From: a bacterium
GTDB lineage: Bacteria > Sysuimicrobiota > Sysuimicrobiia > Sysuimicrobiales > Humicultoraceae
Assembly: GCA_031082185.1 (NCBI GenBank)
Contig: JAVHLI010000008.1
Coordinates: 1-64,000, forward strand
DNA length: 64,000 bases
Direction of reading: 5' to 3'
A model generated the notes under the pieces. The model was not told the origin of the DNA. It ran no database searches and saw only the letters and a program-made list of their open reading frames with translations. The stretch's first letter is position 1, and each line of letters starts with the position of its first letter. Positions 41,135-49,976 of this stretch are shown here, in pieces. The translations under genes and the position numbers were made by a program.

Positions 41135-42601
41135 CTACACACCTCCTTTGTTCCTCTCCAACAGGAACGACATACCGTCGGCGAGCTGGGTCATGCGTCC
41201 CAAGAAGAGGCTCCCCTTCGCCACAAACATAGTGTTGTCCATCTCACCCGACATCATCTTCCTTACCGAGTGCCCCAGCACAGGCACAGCGGAGGCGATA
41301 TGCCCCTGGGTAGAAGAGAACCCAAGCATGCCGTGCTTCTCAACGAAACGGTCAAGATCCGCGCGTTGGATCTCTCCGCGCAATACCGCAAAGCTGCCGA
41401 TAATACGGTAATTCGTCCTGGGTACATTGCCGCTTCCCTGTGGCTCGGTGATCTCAGGATTGTGCATTTCCGTGGCGTACTTGTCGATCTGCGTAAACTT
41501 GAGTCCCAGCCGGTCTAATGGTTGTGCGATCAACTTGTCGAAGATGGCCTGCTGGCTGGAACCTGAGCCGATCTCGTGTTTTCCTATGGAATCGAGCCGA
41601 ATGACCGGGCTCTTGCCGTCGTCCAGCCCCACCCTAACCGCGACCGCAGCAATCACGTCCTCCAGGATCGGCATGTCGTGGCGAAGATGACCTTGAAACT
41701 TCATCCCGAGCTTGGCAAAGGAACCGCCGGCCACGACAACCACATCGTTGAAGATTCCCGACGCGACTAGGCCCGCGGCCACCACGATGGCATGAACCGT
41801 GCCGGAGCAGAACGCCTTGATATCGGCGCCCCCTGCTCTCGAGCACCCGCATAGCTCTCCGATGGCCTTCGCCATGTTGCCGCCGCCCCGGTTATAGCGA
41901 TCTCCGACCGCCTCCTCGCCGCCCCCCAGGAGAAAGTCCACGGCCTCGGCCTCCCCCGTCGCCGCGACCTGGTGCCGCAACGCCAACGCGCCGGAGGCCC
42001 TGACGGACAGATTCTCCAGCAGAATCTCCGCCGTGAGGTTGGGGTCTTCCTCATGCCCGGATCGAACACACCCGACGAGCCGACCGCCTCGATCATACAC
42101 GGGGAGGGTCACCCCGTCGGCGAGCTGCTGCTCGATGTCGGCCAGAGAGACGCCGTTGCCCAATCTCAGAAGATCCGCGTCCGAAAAGAGGGGATGCTGC
42201 CTCAACTTCACGGCGACGTCGCGTACAAAGCCTTCTTCCAGCAAGACCAGTTGGAATTCATCGCAGATCTTCATCATGCCGTAGAACTCGTCTTCGGGCA
42301 TGATCTCCCCAAAGAGACCCCACCGAGAGCCGTCACGCACAGGATGCTTGTACCAGGGAGACGGAACACGCGTCAGGTCATCAGGATCAAGATTACCAAT
42401 GAATACCTGGTTCGGTGGGTAGGCGACGGCCTCTTCAAAGGTACGCAGGTGGCTCCGGAACGACTCGAGCAAGGGAGGATCCTTCTTTATCTCCCGCGAG
42501 GGTTTGGAGCCGTGACCGGTCAGTCCGGGCACATGGGCCAAGAAATACGAAACTCCCCGCACGACGGGGTTCGCAGGTTGGTGGTTCGCCGAAGAGCTCA
42601 C
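41135..42601 (-). CDS. grdC: Glycine reductase complex component C, beta subunit (GrdC)
   Basis: 488 residues from a GTG at 42601 that lies 9 bases after AGGAAGG. It opens NPVVRGVSYFLAHVPGLTGH, then VFIGNLDPDDLTRVPSPWYK and GLFGEIMPEDEFYGMMKICD, all typical of GrdC. A thiolase-like fold with Cys in CSGTVHAIVVAAGLVASGIF and GSGNVPRTNYRIIGSFAVLR. GrdC/GrdD convert the GrdA-bound ketene equivalent to acetyl phosphate. The GrdD gene is absent here. It ends 5 bases before the grdA ATG. Confidence 0.93.
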   Translation of the reverse strand: MSSSANHQPANPVVRGVSYFLAHVPGLTGHGSKPSREIKKDPPLLESFRSHLRTFEEAVAYPPNQVFIGNLDPDDLTRVPSPWYKHPVRDGSRWGLFGEIMPEDEFYGMMKICDEFQLVLLEEGFVRDVAVKLRQHPLFSDADLLRLGNGVSLADIEQQLADGVTLPVYDRGGRLVGCVRSGHEEDPNLTAEILLENLSVRASGALALRHQVAATGEAEAVDFLLGGGEEAVGDRYNRGGGNMAKAIGELCGCSRAGGADIKAFCSGTVHAIVVAAGLVASGIFNDVVVVAGGSFAKLGMKFQGHLRHDMPILEDVIAAVAVRVGLDDGKSPVIRLDSIGKHEIGSGSSQQAIFDKLIAQPLDRLGLKFTQIDKYATEMHNPEITEPQGSGNVPRTNYRIIGSFAVLRGEIQRADLDRFVEKHGMLGFSSTQGHIASAVPVLGHSVRKMMSGEMDNTMFVAKGSLFLGRMTQLADGMSFLLERNKGGV

Positions 42602-42683
42602 AATGTACACCTTCCTGTCGGCCCCGCAAAGGCACCCTAGCTCAGGGCGGCCTGCGCTACGGCCGCGGCCCCACTCGCATCGC

Positions 42684-43670
42684 CTACGCGTCTATACCTG
42701 CCGGTCGAGAGGCATTGGAACTCCAAACCAAACTGCACATCTTGTGCGCCGAGAGCGCGGCGGTCACGCCATCGCCGACGGCGGTTGCGATTTGTCTGTC
42801 TGAGCCGTGCCGTGTGTCGCCGGCGGCGAAGATCCCCGGGACAGACGTTTCCAGTCTCTCGTCCACCAACACGTATCCCTTATCGTCCAACGACACCAGG
42901 CCTTTGAGATAGCCCGTGTTGGGCTCGAGGCCGATTCGAACCAAGACGCCGCCTACGGGCAATGTTGTTCTCGCGCCTGTCAGGGCATTGACTAACTCCA
43001 CCTCTCTCACCTGATCGTCGCCCCTGATGGCTTCAAGCCTGGTCCCGCAGCGGATTTGGATCTTGGGATCGGCCAGGGCCCTGTCATGAAGAATCTTCGT
43101 GGCCATAACATGAGGCATAATCTCCACCACGATGATCTCAGAGACGAGTCGCGACAGATACAGTGCTTCGCTCAGCCCGCTATCGCCCCCGCCGGCCACC
43201 ACGACGACACGATCCTTGAACTGCGGGGCGTCGCATACGCCGCAGTAACTCACGCCCTTCCCCAAGAACTCGCTCTCTCCGGCCACCCCCAATTTTACCG
43301 GCGACGCGCCACCTGCGAGGATCACGGTGCTCGCCCGATAGGCGACGTCTCCCCCTCGGATGAGCGTGGCCCTGACGGCCTTGTACTCATCGTGCGGCTC
43401 GATGCCCTCAACCCGAGCCAGCTTGAACTGCAGGCCGAATTTCATCGCCTGCTTCATCATATCCAGGCCTAGCTTGGCGCCGGAAACACCGTCGGGGAAC
43501 CCGGGGTAGTTCTCCACCTGCCAGATGCTTCGCATCCCGCCCCCGGCGGCTTCGTCCCCCAAGAGAAGAACGCTCAGGCCACCTCGACTCGCATAGAGGC
43601 CCGCCGCCAATCCCGCGGGGCCGCACCCTACGATGATGACCTGGTAATCCTCGTCCATCTCCCGTTTCAC
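42684..43670 (-). CDS. trxB: Thioredoxin reductase-like flavoprotein
   Basis: 328 residues. FAD binding: QVIIVGCGPAGLAAGLYASR. Redox-active disulfide GVSYCGVCDAPQFKDRVVVV (CGVC instead of the usual CATC), which is also the start of the NAD(P)H domain (VVVAGGGDSGLSEALYLS). C-terminal GIFAAGDTRHGSDRQIATAV. In glycine reductase operons TrxB reduces thioredoxin, which resets GrdA. No thioredoxin gene is adjacent. The GTG start lies 2 bases past the grdB stop; an ATG at 43658 is an alternative. Confidence 0.9.
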   Translation of the reverse strand: MKREMDEDYQVIIVGCGPAGLAAGLYASRGGLSVLLLGDEAAGGGMRSIWQVENYPGFPDGVSGAKLGLDMMKQAMKFGLQFKLARVEGIEPHDEYKAVRATLIRGGDVAYRASTVILAGGASPVKLGVAGESEFLGKGVSYCGVCDAPQFKDRVVVVAGGGDSGLSEALYLSRLVSEIIVVEIMPHVMATKILHDRALADPKIQIRCGTRLEAIRGDDQVREVELVNALTGARTTLPVGGVLVRIGLEPNTGYLKGLVSLDDKGYVLVDERLETSVPGIFAAGDTRHGSDRQIATAVGDGVTAALSAHKMCSLVWSSNASRPAGIDA

Positions 43671-43671
43671 C

Positions 43672-44988
43672 CTACCCGTCGAACACGGTCTGTTTCTCCA
43701 CGTCGGTCCCCAGGGCGCGCAGCCCTTTCTTGACCAGGCGCAGACGCAACTCCCTCTCGTCGCGCTCCGGCAACGCGGGATTCCCCAGCGGATGCGGGAT
43801 CGCGACCGCCGGCACGATGCGGTTGGCTCCCACGGTCATTGATATCGGCACGATCGCCGCTATGTGGACGACGGGCAACCCTATCCGGTCGATCTCCTTT
43901 GCCAGCGTTGCGCCGCAACGCGTATCGGTCCCTCAGGTTGAGGTCAGGATCACGCCATCGACGCCGGCCGCCAGAAGCCTTTCCGCGATCGCTTTGCCAA
44001 ACTTCTGCGCGTTGGCCACCGAAGTGGCATTGCCGACCGTGACGTAATACTCGTTGTGAAGATGGCCGATGATGCCTTCTCTCTCCAGGGCGCGCGCCGC
44101 GTCCAGCGGCAGTACTCTATCCGGGTCTTCATTCGCGTAAACCGGATCATAGCCGCCGTGACACGTCTGGTAGGCGTCCGCGGTCAGGTCATCCGTACCG
44201 GCGATGCTGTACGCGGCAAACTTGGAAGCGCTGGCGGCCTCTATGCGGTCCGGGTTGCCTCGGGGGACAATGCCCCCTGTCGTTACCAGGGCGATGGTCG
44301 CCGCACTCAGTTCCTTGATCGCGGGGCTGGGGGGAATGCGCTCAAAGGTGGGCATCCGATACTCGGTCTGAAATGCCTCCCCCTTGAGTTTGGCCAGCAG
44401 CATGTCGACCGCTCGCTGCGCTCCGGTTCGCTCGACAAATGCGTTGACCCGTATGCCGCGGGGCAGGTATCCGTCCACCTGGGGAAGGCCGATGGGCTGT
44501 CCGAGGCCGAGCTTCCGCACGAAGCCGGCCAGCCTGGGAATCGTCTCTCTCATTCCTTGAACCGAGCGGGGCGCGGGGATCACGAAGACTTCCTTGCGGT
44601 AGAGCTCCACCCCAGGGTTCTCCTCGTACATGGCCGTGACCGCCGGCACTCCCAGCCTCCTGCTGACCGCAGTACACGCCGCTCCGCAGGCGATACCGTA
44701 CCTGCCGGCATTGAATGCCGGGCCTGCCACGAAGACGTCCGGCCTGTGGGGCGCAACGAGCTCCGCGACCGCTTCTGCCGCGGTCTCTATGTTCTCGGCG
44801 AAATAGTTGTCACCGCAGACAACCGTGGCGACGATCTCTCCCTCGTCACCCAGCGCCTGCTGTAGGGGGATACCAGGACCGACAGCGCCCTCCTTGACCT
44901 GGGGCGGGATGCCGGCTTTGTCTTCGCCTCCTATCTGCGCGAAGAACTGGTTCAAGTAGTGCACCACTCTATAGCGTCCCCGTACCAT
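43672..44988 (-). CDS. grdB: Glycine/sarcosine/betaine reductase component B, selenoprotein GrdB
   Basis: 438 residues with selenocysteine at position 352, TGA at 43933-43935. It opens YRVVHYLNQFFAQIGGEDKA; VCGDNYFAENIETAAEAVAE, FVAGPAFNAGRYGIACGAAC and VTTGGIVPRGNPDRIEA are family motifs. Around the UGA: GVILTSTUGTDTRCGATLAK. Known GrdB proteins have UxxCxxC; here the first Cys is Asp. After the UGA, VVHIAAIVPISMTVGANRIV and PAVAIPHPLGNPAL follow the family closely. It works with the GrdE-derived pyruvoyl subunit to split the C-N bond of the substrate. Without UGA recoding it appears as two separate frames. Confidence 0.95.
43905..43921 (-). promoter_or_regulatory. SECIS-like hairpin after the grdB UGA
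   Basis: GCGTTGC-GGC-GCAACGC, a perfect 7-bp stem with a 3-base loop starting 12 bases after the UGA. The loop is short for a SECIS; the position and perfection suggest selection. Confidence 0.6.
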
Positions 44989-45019
44989 CCCTATGCCCCC
45001 CGCTTTCCCATTGAGATCT

Positions 45020-46291
45020 CTAGTGCTCTTGCGCGGCCAACCTGCCAAGACCCAGTTGGCAGGTAGATCCCATGATGGCTTGTATCTCCACGCTCAGGGC
45101 TCCATCGGCGGCCACACAGCCAACATATCCTCCAGCAATCACCTCCGCCGGCCTCAGGTCTCCAATGACCCGGCCCATAGGGGGCAGTGTGATCACCGCG
45201 TTCGCATTCCCGACACTCACCACCGCGTCCGCCTGAGGCACCGTATCTGCCAGCGACTGAGAGCTACCGTCACTGCCCGCGTACTCGTCGGTGATCAGTA
45301 CGGTCCTGATCCCGTAGTCTTCGATCTTCCTGCAGAGCATCATCACGTCAGCATCGGGATTGCCGAAGCCCTCCTTCGTAATGACCACTCCGTCCGCGCC
45401 GAGCAGCTTCACCAGTTTGGCGGCATAGCTTGAAGATCGCTCTTTGTCCGCCAAGGTGACGTTCAGATTGGTGACGACCACGCCGACGAAGTTGAGCTCG
45501 CTGCCGTGTCTCCGGTAGAGCTCCTCGATCACGGGATTGTTCAGATGATGGCAGGTCGTGTGCTTGTCGCAGGCTGAGACGCAGTTCCCGCTCACTATCG
45601 CGCCATCCAGAACCTCGTTGGGATGGACCAATGTGGGCAGGAGGCTCTTGGCGTCTGCACCGTAGAGATAGGTATCGTGCAACAGCCCCTGTGACAACAC
45701 GGGGTACACATGGGCAACCCGCGGGAGTGCGGGGTCTATGGCGCCACCCAGCTCGTAGACCTGAACCTCGTCAGGGACCACACCACGACTGGCTTCGCCC
45801 AGGTAGGCCGCCGCTCTCAGCCCGGCGAGACGTACCGCCTCTTCGTGCGCATGCCCGGGCAGCCCATCGACGGGATGCAGGATCAGCACCACGTTATTCG
45901 TATCGGAGAATGGCGAGTACGCGGCACCCGGACCGGTCATATCGACGAAGCCTTCCTGATAGCCGACGATCCGTCCCACGGTCAGAACGTTGGTCCCCCT
46001 GAGCACGTTGGTCCTACCCGACCCGGCGGTCCTCATGCCGCCGGCCATTCCCGGATAGTAGCCCTCTGCGCCGTCCGCCTTGATCCTCGGCTCGATCACG
46101 TCCTTGACCGGGATGATCCTCACACTCTCTCCGGGCCGTGCCAGCTCCACATCCGCCACGGCCAGCCGAGGGTCGCGCAGGGCGAGCGCAATCAGCTCGC
46201 TCTTGCTCACGTAGAGAATGCCGTTCTCGATACGGGTCGTCTCAGCAAACTGCACGTCCCTGATCTTGATTATCCCCAGCTCCAGCCGCAC
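45020..46291 (-). CDS. grdE: Glycine/sarcosine/betaine reductase component B proprotein (GrdE)
   Basis: 423 residues; GTG start 6 bases after GAGGAGG. GrdE is cleaved at an internal Cys that becomes a pyruvoyl group, giving the 25-kDa and 47-kDa-type subunits of component B. The site is clear: GAIVSGNCVSACDKHTTCHH, with Cys237 as the probable pyruvoyl precursor. The rest also matches: GFVDMTGPGAAYSPFSDTNN, ELNFVGVVVTNLNVTLADKE, DGVVITKEGFGNPDADVMML. It is the first gene of the cluster, 31 bases before grdB. The substrate (glycine, sarcosine or betaine) cannot be decided from this. Confidence 0.95.
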   Translation of the reverse strand: MRLELGIIKIRDVQFAETTRIENGILYVSKSELIALALRDPRLAVADVELARPGESVRIIPVKDVIEPRIKADGAEGYYPGMAGGMRTAGSGRTNVLRGTNVLTVGRIVGYQEGFVDMTGPGAAYSPFSDTNNVVLILHPVDGLPGHAHEEAVRLAGLRAAAYLGEASRGVVPDEVQVYELGGAIDPALPRVAHVYPVLSQGLLHDTYLYGADAKSLLPTLVHPNEVLDGAIVSGNCVSACDKHTTCHHLNNPVIEELYRRHGSELNFVGVVVTNLNVTLADKERSSSYAAKLVKLLGADGVVITKEGFGNPDADVMMLCRKIEDYGIRTVLITDEYAGSDGSSQSLADTVPQADAVVSVGNANAVITLPPMGRVIGDLRPAEVIAGGYVGCVAADGALSVEIQAIMGSTCQLGLGRLAAQEH

Positions 46292-46541
46292 GATGCGCCT
46301 CCTCGTATCAATGGCGCGAGCTCAGTTGACACTCTCCCGGCCCGGGCCCGCCATGGCTCCGACGCCGTGCCCCGCGATGTGTGGCGTTTCCCGACCGGAT
46401 CACCCGACGTGGTTCCGGAACCACAATAGCCCGACCGGGCAGGCAGCGCAAGGGCTCTGGAAGGACGAGATCGCCGTGCGGCTGAGCACCCTGCGTATTC
46501 CGATGAATTCGTCCAGCGATTCCGGGCAGACGGTCGGAGCG

Positions 46542-47100
46542 TCAGCGACGGCGCGGCAGTGCCTCACCTCCTGGACGTTGATTCTTTGATACGCCCCCTG
46601 CCAAGGCCTTGCGCATGGATTCGCCCTTGAGGATGAGTTTGTGCGCGTGGTGTACCAGCCGATCCAGGATGGCGTCAGCGAGCGTGGGATCGGCGATCGT
46701 GGCATGCAGGACGTCCAGGATGAGCAGATGGGTCTTGGCGATCCGGGCGATGAGCCGGGGATACGAGCCATCGGTGTGGGTCAGGGCGAGGTCGGTGAGC
46801 AAGCGCGGCCCGCGGCAGTACAGCGTGCTGAACCCCTGCCGGCGCCGTGCCGGCGTGTGCGGCCGTGGGGGAGCCAGCGGCGTAGTAGGCCGGGCCGCGG
46901 ACGTTGGCATGGGGTCCGAGCGGCAGGACCTCCTGTGTGTCGAGTAGCCGGTGATCAAGCCCGGCCTCGAGGATCGACTTGACGCTGCGGCTGGAACGGC
47001 GTGTCATTGAGACGATCCCTCAAGACCGCCAGCTCCTGATTCAGCTCCGCCAGGCTGAAGAAGGTCCGGTGCCGCAGCGGGGCGAGGACCCACCCGGGGC
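46542..47100 (-). pseudogene. IS21-family remnant (istA and istB pieces)
   Basis: Two IstA pieces, VLAPLRHRTFFSLAELNQEL and [13 protein letters not shown] (the family C-terminus), lie in different frames. An IstB ATPase piece then reads [32 protein letters not shown], jumping directly to [20 protein letters not shown]. About 40 residues between LLILDD and the DPTLADAI block are deleted. No intact catalytic core remains. The right end abuts a truncated SDR gene at about 47100. Confidence 0.85.
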
Positions 47101-47376
47101 ATGGCGGTGGAGTTGGGGCCTCTCGGGATCCGGACCAACGCCGTCGCGCCGGGAACCACCCTGGCGGAGCGGCTCGCCGGCACCCTGCTAGGGGCGCCGG
47201 AGGCCCGCGCGCGGGAGTCGTCGCGGATTCCACTCCGGCGCATCGCCGATCCAGAGGATGTCGCCCGCGCGGTCAGGTTCCTGGCATCACCGGACGTGCG
47301 GCACCTCAACGGCGTGGTCCTGCCGGTTGATGGCGGCCTGCTCGCGCGGTCGCCCCAGCCATATCTGGCCAGGCCT
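47101..47376 (+). pseudogene. C-terminal fragment of a short-chain dehydrogenase
   Basis: Reads AVELGPLGIRTNAVAPGTTL, then RIADPEDVARAVRFLASPDV and LNGVVLPVDGGLLA, the last third of the SDR fold (after the catalytic Tyr-Lys). The N-terminal Rossmann half is missing, cut off exactly where the IS21 remnant begins. The frame runs on without a proper stop over the aroKB gene. Confidence 0.85.
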
Positions 47377-47385
47377 GCGCGGCGT

Positions 47386-48996
47386 CTAGTCCCCGGCGCC
47401 GGTCGGAGGGGCGTGCTCCGTAATCACACACTCCACGAGCTCGATCGGAACGTCGCCCCGAACCTCCCCCTGCCCGATCTCCACGGGAAGAATGAAGCGC
47501 AGGCGCGCTCCCTGACGCTTCTTGTCGCGCCACAGCGCCTCCACCAGGCGGGCCGGTGCTACGCCGGAAAAGTCTATGGGGAGACCGAGCGCCCGCAGCA
47601 GCGTGGTCTGGCGGGCTTCCAGCGACGCGGGAGCGAGCCCCATCGCCACCGCGACCCGTGCGGCCAGCGTCATCCCGATCGCCACGGCTTCGCCGTGGGT
47701 GTACCGGTGGAACCCTGTCGAGGATTCGATCGCGTGTCCGAAGGTGTGCCCGTAGTTCAGGAGCATGCGGCGGCCCACCCCCTGCTCATCCTCTTCCACG
47801 AAGAGGGCCTTAATCCGGAGGCACCGCGCCACAAGCTCCGGCAGGCGGCGGCTGTCCGCGTCCAGCAGTTCGGAGGCATGGGTCTCAATGAAGGTAAATA
47901 GATCTGCATCTGCGATCGCACCGTACTTGACGGCCTCGGCCAGGCCTGCCCGAACGGACCGCACCCCGCTTCCACCGACGGCTGCCACATCCACGACGGC
48001 CAGGCGCGGGTGGAGGAGGAACCCGATGAGGTTCTTGGCCCGGAAGTGGTTGAGGGCCACCTTGCCGCCGACGCAACTGTCGAGCTGCGCCATGAGCGTG
48101 GTTGGAACGTGCGCGACGGGAATGCCCCGCATGTAGGTTCCGGCCACGAAGCCGCCCACGTCGAGCACCTCCTCGCCGCCCATCGCAATGAGACATCCTG
48201 TCCGATCTATCTGCTCACGGACGAGGCGGCCGTAGAGCCCCCCGACGCTCTCCCAGGTCTTGACGCTCTCCCCGGAGGGGACCTCGATCAGCACCGGGTC
48301 CAGGCCCGCTCCCTGCAGCGCATCGCAGACCTGCTCACCGTGCCGGCGGACCGCCGCCGGGGATGCCAGGATGCCTACCCGACCCGACAGGCCGGCCTCG
48401 CGCGCGTAGTATCCCAGGAGACCAAGAATCCCCGTGCCGACGATGGCACGGTAGGATTGGGCCTGGCCGGGGTTGACCTCAATCGAGGAGACCGGCTCCC
48501 GTTCTGCGAGAAACGCAAGGATCCTGCGCACCACGCCATCCACGTCCTCGCTGGAGACATCCACCACCAGGTCGGCGGAAAGGTACTTCGGGCCGCGCCG
48601 GGCCCACAGGCGCTCGATGTTCTGCGTTACATTGCCCTTCAGGAGCGGCCACTGGTCGGCCTGTCCAACCCGGCGCGCTATGGCCTCCGGAGAGGCGACG
48701 AGCGCGATGAGCCACCCCCAGGAACGCAGGGACTGGAGGTTGCTCTCCCTCTCCACCACGCCGCCGCCGGTGGCGACCACGCCCGGCGTCTGCGTGATCT
48801 CGGCGATCAGCGCCTCTTCAATGGCCCGGAAGTGGGGCTCGCCGTGACGCTCAAAGATTGAGGAGATTGACGCATCTTCGCGGCTCTCGATCGTCTCGTC
48901 CGTGTCCACGAATGGCAGGCCGAGGGTGAGCGAGAGCTGTCGGCCGACCGCGCTCTTTCCGGTGGCCGGCATCCCAATCAAGGCGATGTTCCTCAC
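47386..48996 (-). CDS. aroKB: Bifunctional shikimate kinase/3-dehydroquinate synthase
   Basis: 536 residues from the GTG at 48996, 8 bases from GGGAGGG; an earlier GTG at 49005 overlaps that site. Residues 1-165 are shikimate kinase: Walker A IGMPATGKSAVGRQL, VDTDETIES, FRAIEEALI, VVATGGGVV and the lid RLWARRGPKYLSAD. The remainder is a dehydroquinate synthase: LMAQLDSCVGGKVALNHFRA, GLAEAVKYGAIAD, LNYGHTFGHAIES. The NAD motif, however, reads AMGGEEVLDVGGFVAGTYMR instead of GGGVxGDxxGF, so the cofactor site differs. A canonical aroB exists elsewhere in this window. Confidence 0.9.
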   Translation of the reverse strand: MRNIALIGMPATGKSAVGRQLSLTLGLPFVDTDETIESREDASISSIFERHGEPHFRAIEEALIAEITQTPGVVATGGGVVERESNLQSLRSWGWLIALVASPEAIARRVGQADQWPLLKGNVTQNIERLWARRGPKYLSADLVVDVSSEDVDGVVRRILAFLAEREPVSSIEVNPGQAQSYRAIVGTGILGLLGYYAREAGLSGRVGILASPAAVRRHGEQVCDALQGAGLDPVLIEVPSGESVKTWESVGGLYGRLVREQIDRTGCLIAMGGEEVLDVGGFVAGTYMRGIPVAHVPTTLMAQLDSCVGGKVALNHFRAKNLIGFLLHPRLAVVDVAAVGGSGVRSVRAGLAEAVKYGAIADADLFTFIETHASELLDADSRRLPELVARCLRIKALFVEEDEQGVGRRMLLNYGHTFGHAIESSTGFHRYTHGEAVAIGMTLAARVAVAMGLAPASLEARQTTLLRALGLPIDFSGVAPARLVEALWRDKKRQGARLRFILPVEIGQGEVRGDVPIELVECVITEHAPPTGAGD

Positions 48997-49005
48997 GGCG
49001 AACAC

Positions 49006-49391
49006 CCTCCCGGACAGGGGCCCCTGCGGCCCTCCGCGTCAAGGGGCCCCGTTGTTGCGAGAGAGTATACCATCAAGGGACCGCGTCCGCTCGGGTCGCG
49101 GCGGGGAAGCGGCATGCACGGTGGAGCCCCAGTAGACCAGCGTGTACTGGCCGAGCATCAGCCCAAAGGCGCCCTGGCGGATGCGCGGGGCGTCGCGTCC
49201 CAGACCGCGTCGGTCGAGACCAGGTACGCCAGCGTTTCACGGCGGCCCCCCCTTCACCGAGTGGTCCGGCCCTGGCAGGATCGAGCCGTCCGGCGTAGGG
49301 GACTTGGGGTCGCCGGTGGAAGATGTGCTAGGATCCGGCGCACGCCCCAAGGAGAGCACCGCACGCCGTCGTCCGCCGAGGAGGTCCCTGA
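49006..49391. other. Intergenic region between aroKB and the YedF-like gene
   Basis: 386 bases without an intact gene. Near aroKB, GGGGCCCC occurs at 49017-49024 and again at 49043-49050; the self-complementary copies could fold in the aroKB leader. A TATACT box (minus strand, 49074-49079) may be its -10. For the plus-strand gene, TTGGGG at 49304 and an extended -10 TGTGCTAGGAT ending 49334 are possible promoter boxes. A minus-strand scrap reading GAFGLMLGQYTLVYWG looks like part of a lost membrane-protein gene. Confidence 0.4.
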
Positions 49392-49742
49392 ATGGAGCGC
49401 AAGGTCGTGGTGCTGGTGCGGCAGGCAGGACTGGGAAGAACGCAGCCCCCCGACCACGAGTTCGGCCTGGGGATGTTCGATCGCTTCCTGCATGCCGTTG
49501 AGGGCCAGGCAACCAGGCCCAGAGCCATATGCTTCTACACCGAGGGCGTCAAGCTGGTTTGCGCGGGCTCGCCGGTAGTGGCGGGGCTGCAGCTCCTCGC
49601 GGGCATGGGAGTACGCCTGGCAGTGTGCGGAACATGCCTGGCGTACTTCGGCCTCTCAGACAGGGTCGCGGTCGGAGAAGTAGTCGGAATGAATGACATA
49701 GTCGGCCTGCTGATGGAGGCCGACCACGTCATCACGGTGTAG
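49392..49742 (+). CDS. DsrE-like protein, C-terminal domain of YedF (selenium-associated)
   Basis: 116 residues after a GAGGAGG site. VVVLVRQAGLGR, ICFYTEGVKLVCAGSPVVAG and the Cys motif RLAVCGTCLAYFGLSDRVAV, then GEVVGMNDIVGLLMEADHVI, match the C-terminal DsrE/DsrF-like half of YedF, a marker protein of selenium-using bacteria. The N-terminal TusA-like sulfurtransferase domain of full YedF is absent; the gene starts right at the DsrE fold. It is the only gene besides grdA and grdB in the window that points to selenium metabolism. Confidence 0.85.
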   Translation: MERKVVVLVRQAGLGRTQPPDHEFGLGMFDRFLHAVEGQATRPRAICFYTEGVKLVCAGSPVVAGLQLLAGMGVRLAVCGTCLAYFGLSDRVAVGEVVGMNDIVGLLMEADHVITV

Positions 49743-49760
49743 GACGATAGTAAGAGCGCG

Positions 49761-49844
49761 CTACGACTTCTTCTTCGCCTTCTTCTTGGCGCCCCCGGCC
49801 TTGCCGCAGCACTTGGATGCCTGGGTGGTGCGCCTCACAGCCAT
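49761..49844 (-). CDS. 27-residue Lys-rich peptide
   Basis: A short frame after a very strong GAGGAGGAGG site: MAVRRTTQASKCCGKAGGAK followed by KKAKKKS. A Cys pair (KCCGK) precedes a basic Lys/Ala tail. Strong ribosome binding and correct spacing support translation. Function unknown; a nucleic-acid-binding or metal-binding micropeptide is possible. Convergent to the YedF-like gene, 18 bases away. Confidence 0.55.
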   Translation of the reverse strand: MAVRRTTQASKCCGKAGGAKKKAKKKS

Positions 49845-49976
49845 TACGCTCCTCCTCCTCAATAACCTGGGTGTTCTGCCCCACTGTGTTCGCCATTCAT
49901 GGGCTGGAACCTGCGGGTCGTGAGGGTCTTCCAAGGAAGATACTCGTCTGGAGCCAGCCGGCTCATGCGCTCCGTC

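Noticed and set aside
43672-45048. grdB as two genes or a frameshifted pseudogene
   Set aside because: Both parts are in the same frame with a single TGA between them at the position of the conserved selenocysteine.
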